The notes beneath the pieces were generated by a model that was not told the origin of the DNA, did no database searches, and worked only from the letters and a program-made list of their open reading frames with translations. From an uncultured Eggerthellaceae bacterium (GTDB taxonomy: Bacteria > Actinomycetota > Coriobacteriia > Coriobacteriales > Eggerthellaceae), in the NCBI GenBank assembly GCA_910588905.1, contig CAJURZ010000001.1, forward strand, positions 1 to 64,000: DNA of 64,000 bases, given 5' to 3'. This document shows, piece after piece, positions 43,503 to 52,079 of the stretch (position 1 is its first letter; the number at the start of each line of letters is the position of its first letter). Position numbers and translations under genes: made by a program.

Positions 43503-43682
43503 ATGGCAGTACCTAAGCAAAAGATGGGTCGTATCCGCACCCACAGGCGTCGCAGCCTGCATGACAAGATCGCTACTCCCTCTCGGTCCACGTGCCCGCA
43601 GTGCGGCGAGGTCAAGCTTCCGCATCGGGTCTGTCCTAACTGCGGCTTCTACAAGGACCGCGAAGTAGTCGAGACCGATTAG
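43503..43682 (+). CDS. rpmF: ribosomal protein L32
   Basis: A 59-residue L32: MAVPKQKMGRIRTHRRRSLH, then a zinc ribbon CPQCGEVKLPHRVCPNCGFY with two CxxC pairs, ending DREVVETD. It is located between the YceD gene and plsX, as in most bacteria. AAGGAGCAAGGAAC precedes the ATG. Confidence 0.96.
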   Translation: MAVPKQKMGRIRTHRRRSLHDKIATPSRSTCPQCGEVKLPHRVCPNCGFYKDREVVETD

Positions 43683-43719
43683 CCTCTCCCATCCCAGGGC
43701 TGCAATAGCTTCTTCGGAG

Positions 43720-44742
43720 ATGGCTCTTTTGGCTTCACCGGTAACAGTATCTGTAGACGCTATGGGGGGCGACAACGCCCCCAACGTCGTTATAGAAGGC
43801 ACACGGCTCGCTCTTGAGGCTGACCCTGACCTGCGCGTGCTCCTTTGCGGAGCAGAGGAGGCCATAGCCCCTCTCTGCCAGGATACGGACCGCTGCATCG
43901 CGGTGCCCACCACCCAGGTCATATCCATGGCAGAGCATCCTGCTGAGGCTGTGCGCAAGAAGAAGGACTCCTCCATCGTGCGCGGGTGCACGCTGGTGCG
44001 CGAAGGGGAGGCTCAGGGTTTCTTCTCGGCGGGCTCTACTGGTGCCTGCCTCACGGCGGCCACTCTCATCATGGGGCGCGCTAAGGGCGTGAAGCGTCCG
44101 GCGCTCGGGGTCATCATCCCCGCCTATGATCGCCCCGTCTTCTTCGTGGATGTAGGAGCCAACGCTGACTGCAAGGCAGACTACCTGGCTCAATTCGCTC
44201 AGATGGGCTCCATATACATGCAGTCCGTCTTGGGAGTGGATGCACCGCGGGTGGGGCTTCTGAACATCGGCGAAGAGGATACCAAGGGTTCGTCTTTCGC
44301 CCTTGAGGCCTATGCGGCCCTGAAAGCCCATGTCCCGGGATTCGCAGGCAACTGCGAAGGGGGAGACTTGGTAGCCGGTGCGTTCGACGTGGTGGTCACC
44401 GACGGCTTCACCGGCAATGTATGCCTGAAGACCATCGAGGGCACCTCTAAGCTCATCTTCAAGCATCTCAAGGGTGCGCTCACTTCAAGCCTGTCGGCGA
44501 AGATGGGAGCGCTCTTGGTCAAGGGCAGCCTCTCGGAGCTGAAAGCCGAGCTCGACCCAGATCGCTATGGCGGCTCTCCGCTCCTTGGAGTGAAGGGCAC
44601 GTGCATCGTGGGCCATGGCTCTTCTAACCCCCAGGCCATCAAGAATGGCATCCTGGCCGGGTGCGCTCAGGTGCGCGAAGGGGTCTCCCAGAAGGTGGCA
44701 GAGGCCTTCGCTCCCCTCAAGCCTGCGGCGGAAGGGGAGTGA
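43720..44742 (+). CDS. plsX: phosphate acyltransferase PlsX
   Basis: A 340-residue enzyme making acyl-phosphate from acyl-ACP for phospholipid synthesis. VSVDAMGGDNAPNVVIEGT, GFFSAGSTGACLTAA, FVDVGANADCKADYLAQFA and GVKGTCIVGHGSSN are family motifs. It starts 37 bases after rpmF and is followed by rnc four bases after its stop. No fab genes or acpP intervene, unlike the plsX-fab order in many Firmicutes. Confidence 0.95.
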   Translation: MALLASPVTVSVDAMGGDNAPNVVIEGTRLALEADPDLRVLLCGAEEAIAPLCQDTDRCIAVPTTQVISMAEHPAEAVRKKKDSSIVRGCTLVREGEAQGFFSAGSTGACLTAATLIMGRAKGVKRPALGVIIPAYDRPVFFVDVGANADCKADYLAQFAQMGSIYMQSVLGVDAPRVGLLNIGEEDTKGSSFALEAYAALKAHVPGFAGNCEGGDLVAGAFDVVVTDGFTGNVCLKTIEGTSKLIFKHLKGALTSSLSAKMGALLVKGSLSELKAELDPDRYGGSPLLGVKGTCIVGHGSSNPQAIKNGILAGCAQVREGVSQKVAEAFAPLKPAAEGE

Positions 44743-44745
44743 GCT

Positions 44746-45630
44746 GTGGCCTTGACCCCTGAACAAGAAGAGAAGCTCTCTTTGGCCCAGGATGCTGTTG
44801 AGCATCAGTTCGAGGACAGCTCCCTCATCCTGGCTGCTATCACTCACCCCTCTGCAATAGAGGGCAAGTCCGTCAAGTTCTCCTATGAGCGTCTGGAATT
44901 CCTGGGGGATTCCATTCTGGGGGCCATCGTCGCCTCCATCGCCTTCCATCGCTACCCCAATCTGGATGAAGGCGGTCTGACGCGCATCAAGGTGTCTTTG
45001 GTGTCCGGTTCCAGCCTCTCTGAGGTGGCGGCTGATCTGGGCTTCGCGGACATCATTGTCTTCGGATCCTCAGAGACGGGCACAGGCCGCCGTGGCCTCC
45101 ATTCGGCTCTGGAGAACGTCTATGAGGCAGTGGTGGCTGCTCTGTTCCTCGATGGCGGCATCGAATGCGCCAAGGCGTTCGTGGAGCGCACCTTGGTGCC
45201 GCGCATGTCCATCGATCTTGCCCGTGAGCCGGAGAACCCGAAGAGCGCTCTGCAGGAGAAGCTCCAGGTAGACGGCATCACTCCTACCTATAAGCTGGTG
45301 GAGACCCAAGGGCCTCCCCATGACAGGACGTTCATCTCTCAGGTCTATGCAGGCGATCATGCCCTCGCTCAGGGTAGTGGCCGCACGAAGAAGGAAGCTG
45401 AGAGCCAAGCCGCTAAGTCCACCCTTGCCCGGTTGGGAGAGTTCTTCGGGTTGGGTCTGGATGAGGATGCCCGCCGTGCCAAGGCTGATTCCGCCAAGCG
45501 TGCCAAGGCTGATAAGGCTGCCGCCAAGGCAGAGCGTGACGAGGCCTACCGGCGCGCCAAGGAAGCGCGGGTCCAGGAGCGCAAAGAGCAGAGGATGGCG
45601 AAAGAGGCCGCCAAGAAGAAGCAGGGTTAG
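44746..45630 (+). CDS. rnc: ribonuclease III with a Lys/Ala-rich C-terminal tail
   Basis: A double-strand-specific endoribonuclease for rRNA and mRNA processing. The RNase III signature ERLEFLGDSILG carries the acidic residues E48 and D55. The second catalytic segment reads ALENVYEAVVAALFLDGG, where E127 is kept but the aspartate expected three residues earlier (E. coli D114) is N124. A dsRNA-binding domain covers about residues 164-233 (NPKSALQEKLQVDGITPTYK). The last ~60 residues are a Lys/Ala/Arg/Glu-rich tail not found in typical RNase III (about 225-240 residues). The start is GTG 44746. Confidence 0.93.
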   Translation: MALTPEQEEKLSLAQDAVEHQFEDSSLILAAITHPSAIEGKSVKFSYERLEFLGDSILGAIVASIAFHRYPNLDEGGLTRIKVSLVSGSSLSEVAADLGFADIIVFGSSETGTGRRGLHSALENVYEAVVAALFLDGGIECAKAFVERTLVPRMSIDLAREPENPKSALQEKLQVDGITPTYKLVETQGPPHDRTFISQVYAGDHALAQGSGRTKKEAESQAAKSTLARLGEFFGLGLDEDARRAKADSAKRAKADKAAAKAERDEAYRRAKEARVQERKEQRMAKEAAKKKQG

Positions 45631-45633
45631 CCC

Positions 45634-48600
45634 ATGTTCTTGAAGACGCTCTCCCTTCGCGGGTTCAAATCCTTTGCTGATAAGGTGACGCTCCGGTTGG
45701 AGCCGGGCATCACGGCGGTAGTGGGGCCCAATGGCTCCGGCAAGTCCAACATCTCAGATGCGGTGCTCTGGGTACTGGGCGAGCGCAACGCCAAGAACCT
45801 TCGCGGCCAAGCCATGGAAGATGTCATCTTCTCGGGCTCTTCGGCCCGCAAGCCCACCTCGGTGGCCGAGGTGGAGCTCGTATTGGATAACTCTGACCGC
45901 ACGCTTCCCGTTGATTTCGACGAGGTCTCCATCGCCCGGCGGATGTATCGCTCCGGCGAGAGCGAATACCTCATCAATGGGGTGGTGTCTCGGCGCATGG
46001 ATGTGCTGGAGATCCTCCATGATTCGGGACTGGGCTCCGGTACTCATTCCATCATCTCCCAGGGTGCACTGGATTCCGTGCTCCAATCAAAGCCCGAGGA
46101 CCGCCGTGCTCTCATCGAAGAGGCGGCTGGGGTCCTCAAGCATAAGCAGCGCATGGCCAAGAGCGCGCGCAAGCTGGAGCGCATGAGCGCCCATGTCGAC
46201 CGCGTGGGAGATATAGCTGGTGAGGTGGCTCGACAGCTGGGTCCGCTGGAGCGCAAGGCCAAGCGTGCCCTCAAGCACGCTGAGCTCTCTGAGGAATTAG
46301 CCCAGATCAAGCTGGTGCTGGCGGTGGATGACCTGCGTTCCCTGAAGGCTGAGCACGGCCGCATCACGGAGCGGGAATCCATGGCAGAAGAGCAATGTCA
46401 GGCTCGCCATGGGCGCATCCAGGAGCTTGACGGGGAGCTCTCGAAGCTCCAAGAGCGCATTCGGGAAGACAGCCTAGATGCTAGTCAGCTGTCTAAGAGC
46501 TATCAGCAGATCACCGCCGCTGCCGAGCGACTCGATTCCACCTCTCTGCTCATGCGCGATCGCCGCCGTGCGGCTCTGGGCCGTGCTTCAGAGCTGGAGG
46601 TGCGCATCCAACAGTCCGCAGGGGCGCTGGAGCGTGCTCAAGCCAAGCTCCTCAGCACTCAGGGACAAGCTCAAGAGGACAAGGCTGCTGCCGAAGAGGC
46701 CCAAGGGCGCGTGGATAGCCTGACCAAGCAGGTCTCGGCGCTCTCTGATTCCATCACCCAGGCCCAGAAGCGCTCGAAGGAGTCAACGGATGTCATCGCC
46801 GCCCTTGAGAGCGAGGATCGCACCCTGCGAGACAAGCTAGCGCGGGCTAAAGAGCAGCTCGCCAACAGCAACGCCCAGATCAAGGTCATCGAAGGCCATA
46901 AGGCTGAGCTGACCGTACAGATAGATCAGCTCTCCGCCGATGCGCGCATCGCCCAAGCAGAGGCCCAGGCTGAGGAGGAAGCCCTTGCCGCCCTGGATGA
47001 GCAGGAGAAGGGTGCTCGCACGCTGGTGGGCAGTTGCATGCAGGCTCGCGAGGAAGCCCGTCGCGCTGCTGATGAAGCGGCAGCTCAGGAGCGCTCCCTT
47101 TTGACCCAGATTGAAGCGCTCGAGCAGATAGAGGCTGCGGAAGGGGCGGCTGCATCGGGAGCGCCTAAGCTGGCAGCTCAGGCGCTGGAGGAGAAGGGGA
47201 GCCCTACGCGCTTGCTCTCGCACCTGGTGAAGGCTCCGAAAGAGCTGGAACTACTGGTGGAAGCGCTCCTCTCTGCCGATCTGTCCGCCTTGGTGGTTCC
47301 AGGTGCGGCTGAGGTAGAGGTGGCTTCGTCCGCTGTGAGAGAGGACGAGGCGGGTTCTGTGACCTTGCTCATGGCTCAGGATGCCTCCCAGGCGCGCTCT
47401 GCCGTATCTGATGCGGGCAGCGCTGCTCTGACGGGTCAGCGGCTCTTGGATCTGCTGACCGTCGCCCCTGAAGAGCGCATGGTCGTTGCATCCCTGCTGG
47501 GGGATGTCATCCTCTGCTCCAGCTTGGAAGAGGCGCTCAGCGCCCATGCAGAGGACAAAGCGGCTATGCGTTTCGCCACGCCCGAAGGGGATATCGTCTT
47601 CCCAAGCGGAAAGGTGATGCTGAACGCTCGGGCCAAGGGCGCAGAATCCGGCGTGCTCTCTCGACTTCGTCGCATCGAGGAGCTCAAGGCCTCCCTGGAG
47701 CAGGCGAAGGCCTCCACCGTTCGCGCCTCCGTTGAAGCCGAACGGGCCGAAGAAGCGCTCATGCGGGCTCAAACCGAGAGCCTTGACCTCAAAGAGAAGC
47801 TTGCCTCTCTCAAGGGAAGCGCTCAGGGGGCTCGTCAGGCCGCTGATGCTGCCGCCCAGAAGCTCTCCTCCATCACCCGAGAGCTCGAAGCCCTTGAGAA
47901 GACGCTCGAGGAAGAGAGCGGCACAGCCCAAGCTGCCCTTCCGGACATCCAGGCCATGGAATCGCGTTTGGCGGAGATATCCTCTCAGGTGGCTGAGAGC
48001 CGCTCTGTGGTCGAGCAGTTAGAGGCTCAGATGGCACCCGAGCGGGAAGAGCTGGAAGAGGCATCAGCGAAGCTGGCGGAAGCTCGCTTGGAATCAGCGA
48101 AGCTAGCTGAGCGGAGCACCTATTCAGAGCGGGTCATCCAAGGTGCATTGGCTGAATTGGAGAGCCTGCAGGCCAGTCGCGAAGAGGATGGCAAGGTCTT
48201 GGCTGTGAAGCAGGTGAGCGCTCGCAGGCTCGAACCGGTCCTCTCTCTCTTGGATGTCATCGCTCAGGCGGCCCGGCGCACCATGAGCGCCCTTGAGGAT
48301 GCATCCACTTCCGCGAAGAGCTCCACGGACTCCCTCCATGCTCAGATGCAGCAACTGCGAGAAGCAGCGCGTCAGGCTCAGGATGCTTACGACAGCGCCT
48401 CAGAAGCCTTGGCTGCCATCCGCGTGGACAAGGCGCGAGCGGAGATGCAGGTTCAGGCTGCTGTGACCGTCATCACAGAGGATTGCCAGATCCCCCTTGA
48501 GCGTGCGTTGCTCACTCCGGCTCCGGAAGATCGCTCCCTCATGGAGGAAGAATCCTTCCGTTTGACGCGGCGCATCTCCAATCTGGGAACCATCAATCCT

Positions 48601-49200
48601 GATGCGGCCCAGGAATACGAAGAGCTCAAGGTCCGTCATGACTACCTCCAATCCCAGCTGGCGGATCTGCGCAGCGCAGCCCGCTCCTTGAGTCGCATCA
48701 ACCGCGTCATCGAAGAGCGGATGAAGGATGATTTCGCACGCACCTTCGAAGAGGTGAACGAGAACTTCAAGGCCATCTTCTCGGCCCTCTTCCCCGGTGG
48801 CAGCGCTTACCTTTCCTTGGATAAGCCTGAGGATATCGAAGAAGCGGGCATCGAGGTGAACGCTCAACCTGCGGGCAAGCGCATCACCAAGATGTCGCTC
48901 ATGTCCGGCGGCGAGAAATCGTTGACGGCACTGGCGCTCCTGTTCGCTCTGTACAAGACCCGCGCTACGCCCTTCTACATCTTAGATGAGGTGGAGGCAG
49001 CTCTGGATGATTCCAACCTGCGGCGCTTGACCAGCTACATAGATCAGATGCGTGCCACCACTCAGCTCATCATGATCACCCATCAGCGTCGCACCATGGA
49101 GATGGCCGATGTGCTCTTCGGTGTATCCATGCAGGCAGATGGGGTGACGAAGGTGCTGTCCCAGAAGCTGGAGGATGCGCTGCGCACCAAAGCGTCTTGA
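45634..49200 (+). CDS. smc: chromosome segregation ATPase SMC
   Basis: A 1188-residue SMC. The Walker A GPNGSGKSN is at residues 31-39, followed by a ~330-residue coiled coil, a central hinge (around residues 505-660, near KLAAQALEEKGSPTRLLSHL and MRFATPEGDIVFPSGKVML), a returning coiled coil and the C-terminal head with the signature SLMSGGEKSLTALALLF and Walker B FYILDEVEAALDDSN. It compacts and organises the chromosome with ScpA/ScpB, not encoded here. It starts three bases after rnc. Confidence 0.97.
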   Translation: MFLKTLSLRGFKSFADKVTLRLEPGITAVVGPNGSGKSNISDAVLWVLGERNAKNLRGQAMEDVIFSGSSARKPTSVAEVELVLDNSDRTLPVDFDEVSIARRMYRSGESEYLINGVVSRRMDVLEILHDSGLGSGTHSIISQGALDSVLQSKPEDRRALIEEAAGVLKHKQRMAKSARKLERMSAHVDRVGDIAGEVARQLGPLERKAKRALKHAELSEELAQIKLVLAVDDLRSLKAEHGRITERESMAEEQCQARHGRIQELDGELSKLQERIREDSLDASQLSKSYQQITAAAERLDSTSLLMRDRRRAALGRASELEVRIQQSAGALERAQAKLLSTQGQAQEDKAAAEEAQGRVDSLTKQVSALSDSITQAQKRSKESTDVIAALESEDRTLRDKLARAKEQLANSNAQIKVIEGHKAELTVQIDQLSADARIAQAEAQAEEEALAALDEQEKGARTLVGSCMQAREEARRAADEAAAQERSLLTQIEALEQIEAAEGAAASGAPKLAAQALEEKGSPTRLLSHLVKAPKELELLVEALLSADLSALVVPGAAEVEVASSAVREDEAGSVTLLMAQDASQARSAVSDAGSAALTGQRLLDLLTVAPEERMVVASLLGDVILCSSLEEALSAHAEDKAAMRFATPEGDIVFPSGKVMLNARAKGAESGVLSRLRRIEELKASLEQAKASTVRASVEAERAEEALMRAQTESLDLKEKLASLKGSAQGARQAADAAAQKLSSITRELEALEKTLEEESGTAQAALPDIQAMESRLAEISSQVAESRSVVEQLEAQMAPEREELEEASAKLAEARLESAKLAERSTYSERVIQGALAELESLQASREEDGKVLAVKQVSARRLEPVLSLLDVIAQAARRTMSALEDASTSAKSSTDSLHAQMQQLREAARQAQDAYDSASEALAAIRVDKARAEMQVQAAVTVITEDCQIPLERALLTPAPEDRSLMEEESFRLTRRISNLGTINPDAAQEYEELKVRHDYLQSQLADLRSAARSLSRINRVIEERMKDDFARTFEEVNENFKAIFSALFPGGSAYLSLDKPEDIEEAGIEVNAQPAGKRITKMSLMSGGEKSLTALALLFALYKTRATPFYILDEVEAALDDSNLRRLTSYIDQMRATTQLIMITHQRRTMEMADVLFGVSMQADGVTKVLSQKLEDALRTKAS

Positions 49201-49246
49201 GCATAGGCTGCAGGCTTTCTCAATGGTTCGATCCAAGGAGGAGAGA

Positions 49247-50410
49247 ATGGGTGTCTTCGAACGCATGACCGAGGGCCTTGCGAAGTCCCGGGATAAGTTC
49301 AAAGAGAGCATGAACGTCCTTCTCGGCCGAGGGCCTGAGCTGGACGAGGGCTTTTGGGAAGATCTGGAGGAGACGCTGATCCTGAGCGATATAGGTGGTG
49401 CGGCTTCTTTCCAGATCATCGAGAACCTTCGGGATAGGGCTACGCGATCAGCGCTTCCTGATGCCTATGCGGTCCTCGATCTTCTGAGCGAGGAGATCCA
49501 AGGGGCCTTCGCTAAGGGTGGTCAGGAGATACTGGGAGGCCAACCCGCCGTGGTCCTCTTCGTGGGCATCAATGGTACGGGCAAGACCACCACCGTAGGG
49601 AAGCTGGCGAATGAAGCGGCTCAGGCGGGCCGCACGGTCATCCTGGGATCTGCGGATACGTTCCGAGCTGCGGCCATAGAGCAGCTGGAGATCTGGGCTG
49701 AGCGGGCAGCTGTGCCCATCGTCACCCGGGAGCGGGGGTCTGACCCTGCCAGCGTCTGCTTCGATACCCTGGAGCAGGCCGAAGAGCGGGGGGCGGATCT
49801 GGTGCTGATAGATACCGCCGGTCGTCTCCATACCTCCGATGACCTCATGCGAGAGCTGGAGAAGGTAGTGGCGGTGACACGAAAGCGCTCGAAGCTGCCG
49901 GTCTATACCGTTCTCGTCATCGATGCCACTACCGGCCAGAATGGACTCCAGCAGGCGCGGGAGTTCGATAAGGCGCTCGATCTGGATGCGCTCATCCTGA
50001 CGAAGCTGGATGGTAGCGCTAAAGGTGGCATCGCTTTGGCTATCTCCCATGAGCTCGGGTTGCCCATCATCAAGGCCGGAGTGGGAGAATCCATCGACGA
50101 CCTCCGGGATTTCCGTCCCTCTGATTTCGTAGCTGCTCTCATCGGCGATTACGAGCAGGACGACCTTGCCCATGAGGAGGATCTTGGGGAGGATGCTAGC
50201 CTGCCTTCAGAGGAGGGTGCATCTGAGAGGGCGGGCTTCACTTCGCCCTCGGATGAGGAGGAGACTTCTCGTGCAGAGGAAGCTGAGCCGCTCGACGATT
50301 CACCTGCTCCTGAGGAACCAGCTACGATGTCCTGGGCGGAGTTCGTGGAGATGGACGATGCGCGCAAGGCAGCAGAGCCTGTGAAGAAGCACTTCTGGGA
50401 GAAGTGGTAG
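49247..50410 (+). CDS. ftsY: signal recognition particle receptor FtsY with C-terminal acidic tail
   Basis: A 387-residue SRP receptor GTPase. A short N domain starts at residue 1, without the usual acidic N-terminal A domain. The G domain has GINGTGKTTT (108-117), DTFRAAAIEQL, DTAGRLHTSDDLM, TKLDGSAKGG and GVGESIDDLRDF. After residue 302 comes a ~85-residue Glu/Asp/Ser/Pro-rich tail that ends in an aromatic, basic segment (KKHFWEKW). It may replace the A domain in membrane or translocon contact. ATG 49247 has AAGGAGGAG upstream. It is followed 12 bases later by ffh. Confidence 0.95.
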   Translation: MGVFERMTEGLAKSRDKFKESMNVLLGRGPELDEGFWEDLEETLILSDIGGAASFQIIENLRDRATRSALPDAYAVLDLLSEEIQGAFAKGGQEILGGQPAVVLFVGINGTGKTTTVGKLANEAAQAGRTVILGSADTFRAAAIEQLEIWAERAAVPIVTRERGSDPASVCFDTLEQAEERGADLVLIDTAGRLHTSDDLMRELEKVVAVTRKRSKLPVYTVLVIDATTGQNGLQQAREFDKALDLDALILTKLDGSAKGGIALAISHELGLPIIKAGVGESIDDLRDFRPSDFVAALIGDYEQDDLAHEEDLGEDASLPSEEGASERAGFTSPSDEEETSRAEEAEPLDDSPAPEEPATMSWAEFVEMDDARKAAEPVKKHFWEKW

Positions 50411-50422
50411 TAAGGAGCCATC

Positions 50423-51835
50423 ATGCTTGAGAACCTCTCACAACGCTTGCAAGGAATCTTCTCAGGGCTCAAGAGCAAAGGGCGCCTGACAGAGGAAGAC
50501 ATCAACGCGGCCATGCGTGAGATACGTCTGGCGCTTCTGGAGGCCGATGTCAACTTCAAGGTAGTGAAGGCCTTCGTCTCCCGTACCAAGGAGCGCTGCC
50601 TGACCGCCGAGGTGATGGATTCGCTCACGCCGGCTCAGAACGTGGTGAAGATCGTGCTGGATGAGCTGACAGAGCTTCTCGGCCAAGAGCAGGCGAAGCT
50701 CAAGCTCTCAGGGCGCATCCCCAGTGTCATCATGTTGGTAGGGCTTCAAGGTTCCGGCAAGACCACAGCCTGCGCCAAGCTTGCCTATCGCCTGAAGCAA
50801 GAGGGCCATTCGCCTTTGCTGGTGGCCTGTGATATCTACCGTCCTGCCGCTGCCGATCAGCTCGAGACCTTGGGTGGTGAGATAGGCGTTCGGGTATTCC
50901 GCGAGGATGGGGAAGACCCCATTAAGATCGCCAGGGATGGCATCCAAGACGCCATCGATAACCTGCGGGATGTGGTCATCGTCGATACCGCGGGACGGCT
51001 CCATGTAGACGAGGCCATGATGGATGAGGCGGCGGCCATCAAGGAAGCAACCTCCCCTGATGAGATCCTCATGGTGGTGGATGCCATGACCGGTCAAGAT
51101 GTGGTAGGCGTGGTCCAAGCCTTCGCCGACAAGGTGGATTTCGACGGCGTCATCATGTCGAAGATGGATGGCGATGCTCGCGGTGGTGGTGCGCTGTCAG
51201 TGCGGGAGGTGACAGGCAAGCCCATCAAGTTCATCTCTTCTGGTGAGAAGCCTGATTCTCTTGAGGAGTTCCACCCTGACCGCATGGCGAAGCGCATCCT
51301 CGGCATGGGGGATGTGGTATCCCTCATCGAGAATGCAGTTCGCGTTCAGCAGGCTGAGGAAGAGCAGATGGAGGCCGAGGAGCTGGCTCGCGGCAACCTC
51401 ACCCTGAATGACTTCATCACCATGAACCGCCAGGTCAAGAAGATGGGCGGCATCTCCAAGCTCGTGAGCGCACTGCCCGGCGGAGATAAGATGCTCGGTT
51501 CGGGTCAGGTGGATGAGAATGCTCTGGATGGGATGGAGATCATCATCAACTCCATGACCAAGCAGGAGCGAGAGCACCCCGATGTGCTGAATGCAGGGCG
51601 CCGCAAGCGCATTGCAGCAGGTGCGGGCGTCACCGTAACGGATGTCAACAATCTCATGAAGAAGTACAACGAGACTAAGAAGATGGTCAAGAAGATGACA
51701 GCAGGTCTGGCTCAGCAGGCTGGGCGTGGCAAGAAGGGGAAGAAGGGCAAGAAGCGCAAGGGGGGCATGCCCGGCCTTGGCGGCATGGGCATGGGGGATA
51801 TCCGCCGTTTGCAATCCATGATGAAGGATCTCTGA
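50423..51835 (+). CDS. ffh: signal recognition particle protein Ffh
   Basis: A 470-residue SRP54. The N domain is followed by the G domain with GLQGSGKTTACAKLAY (P-loop, 107-115), CDIYRPAAADQL, DTAGRLHVDEAMM and MDGDARGGGALSV, and a Met-rich M domain (about 325-445) that binds signal peptides and 4.5S RNA. The end is basic and glycine-rich (GKKGKKGKKRKGG) and then GMGMGDIRRLQSMMKDL. It works with FtsY, encoded just upstream, in co-translational membrane targeting. The SRP RNA gene is not in the window. Confidence 0.96.
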   Translation: MLENLSQRLQGIFSGLKSKGRLTEEDINAAMREIRLALLEADVNFKVVKAFVSRTKERCLTAEVMDSLTPAQNVVKIVLDELTELLGQEQAKLKLSGRIPSVIMLVGLQGSGKTTACAKLAYRLKQEGHSPLLVACDIYRPAAADQLETLGGEIGVRVFREDGEDPIKIARDGIQDAIDNLRDVVIVDTAGRLHVDEAMMDEAAAIKEATSPDEILMVVDAMTGQDVVGVVQAFADKVDFDGVIMSKMDGDARGGGALSVREVTGKPIKFISSGEKPDSLEEFHPDRMAKRILGMGDVVSLIENAVRVQQAEEEQMEAEELARGNLTLNDFITMNRQVKKMGGISKLVSALPGGDKMLGSGQVDENALDGMEIIINSMTKQEREHPDVLNAGRRKRIAAGAGVTVTDVNNLMKKYNETKKMVKKMTAGLAQQAGRGKKGKKGKKRKGGMPGLGGMGMGDIRRLQSMMKDL

Positions 51836-51859
51836 TCCCCGCCTGAACAGTCGCCTCAC

Positions 51860-51937
51860 GGAGTGGGTCGAAGACCCACTCCCTACGAAATAAGATTATC
51901 TCCCGCATCCGTAGGGAAAGGGTCTCCGACCCTTTCC
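51860..51937. repeat. paired palindromes in inverted order (BIME-like) after ffh
   Basis: GGAGTGGGTC-GAA-GACCCACTCC (51860-51882) and GGAAAGGGTC-TCC-GACCCTTTCC (51915-51937) are two perfect 10-bp hairpins. Between them CCCTACG and CGTAGGG face each other, so the whole block is a symmetric pair. The GGGTC/GACCC core recalls the palindromes near 28.5 and 30.6 kb. It probably also terminates the ffh transcript. Confidence 0.65.
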
Positions 51938-52079
51938 GCTCCAGGAACGCCATCAACCCATGGGCGCTGGGGCATCGGCGCGGTTTCCCTCTGGTAACGC
52001 TTCATGGGGCGTACACGGCCAGGTAGCATGAGAGTCGTACCTTTTTCCTATAGGCTCCAAGGCGAAAGGAAGACCGATC

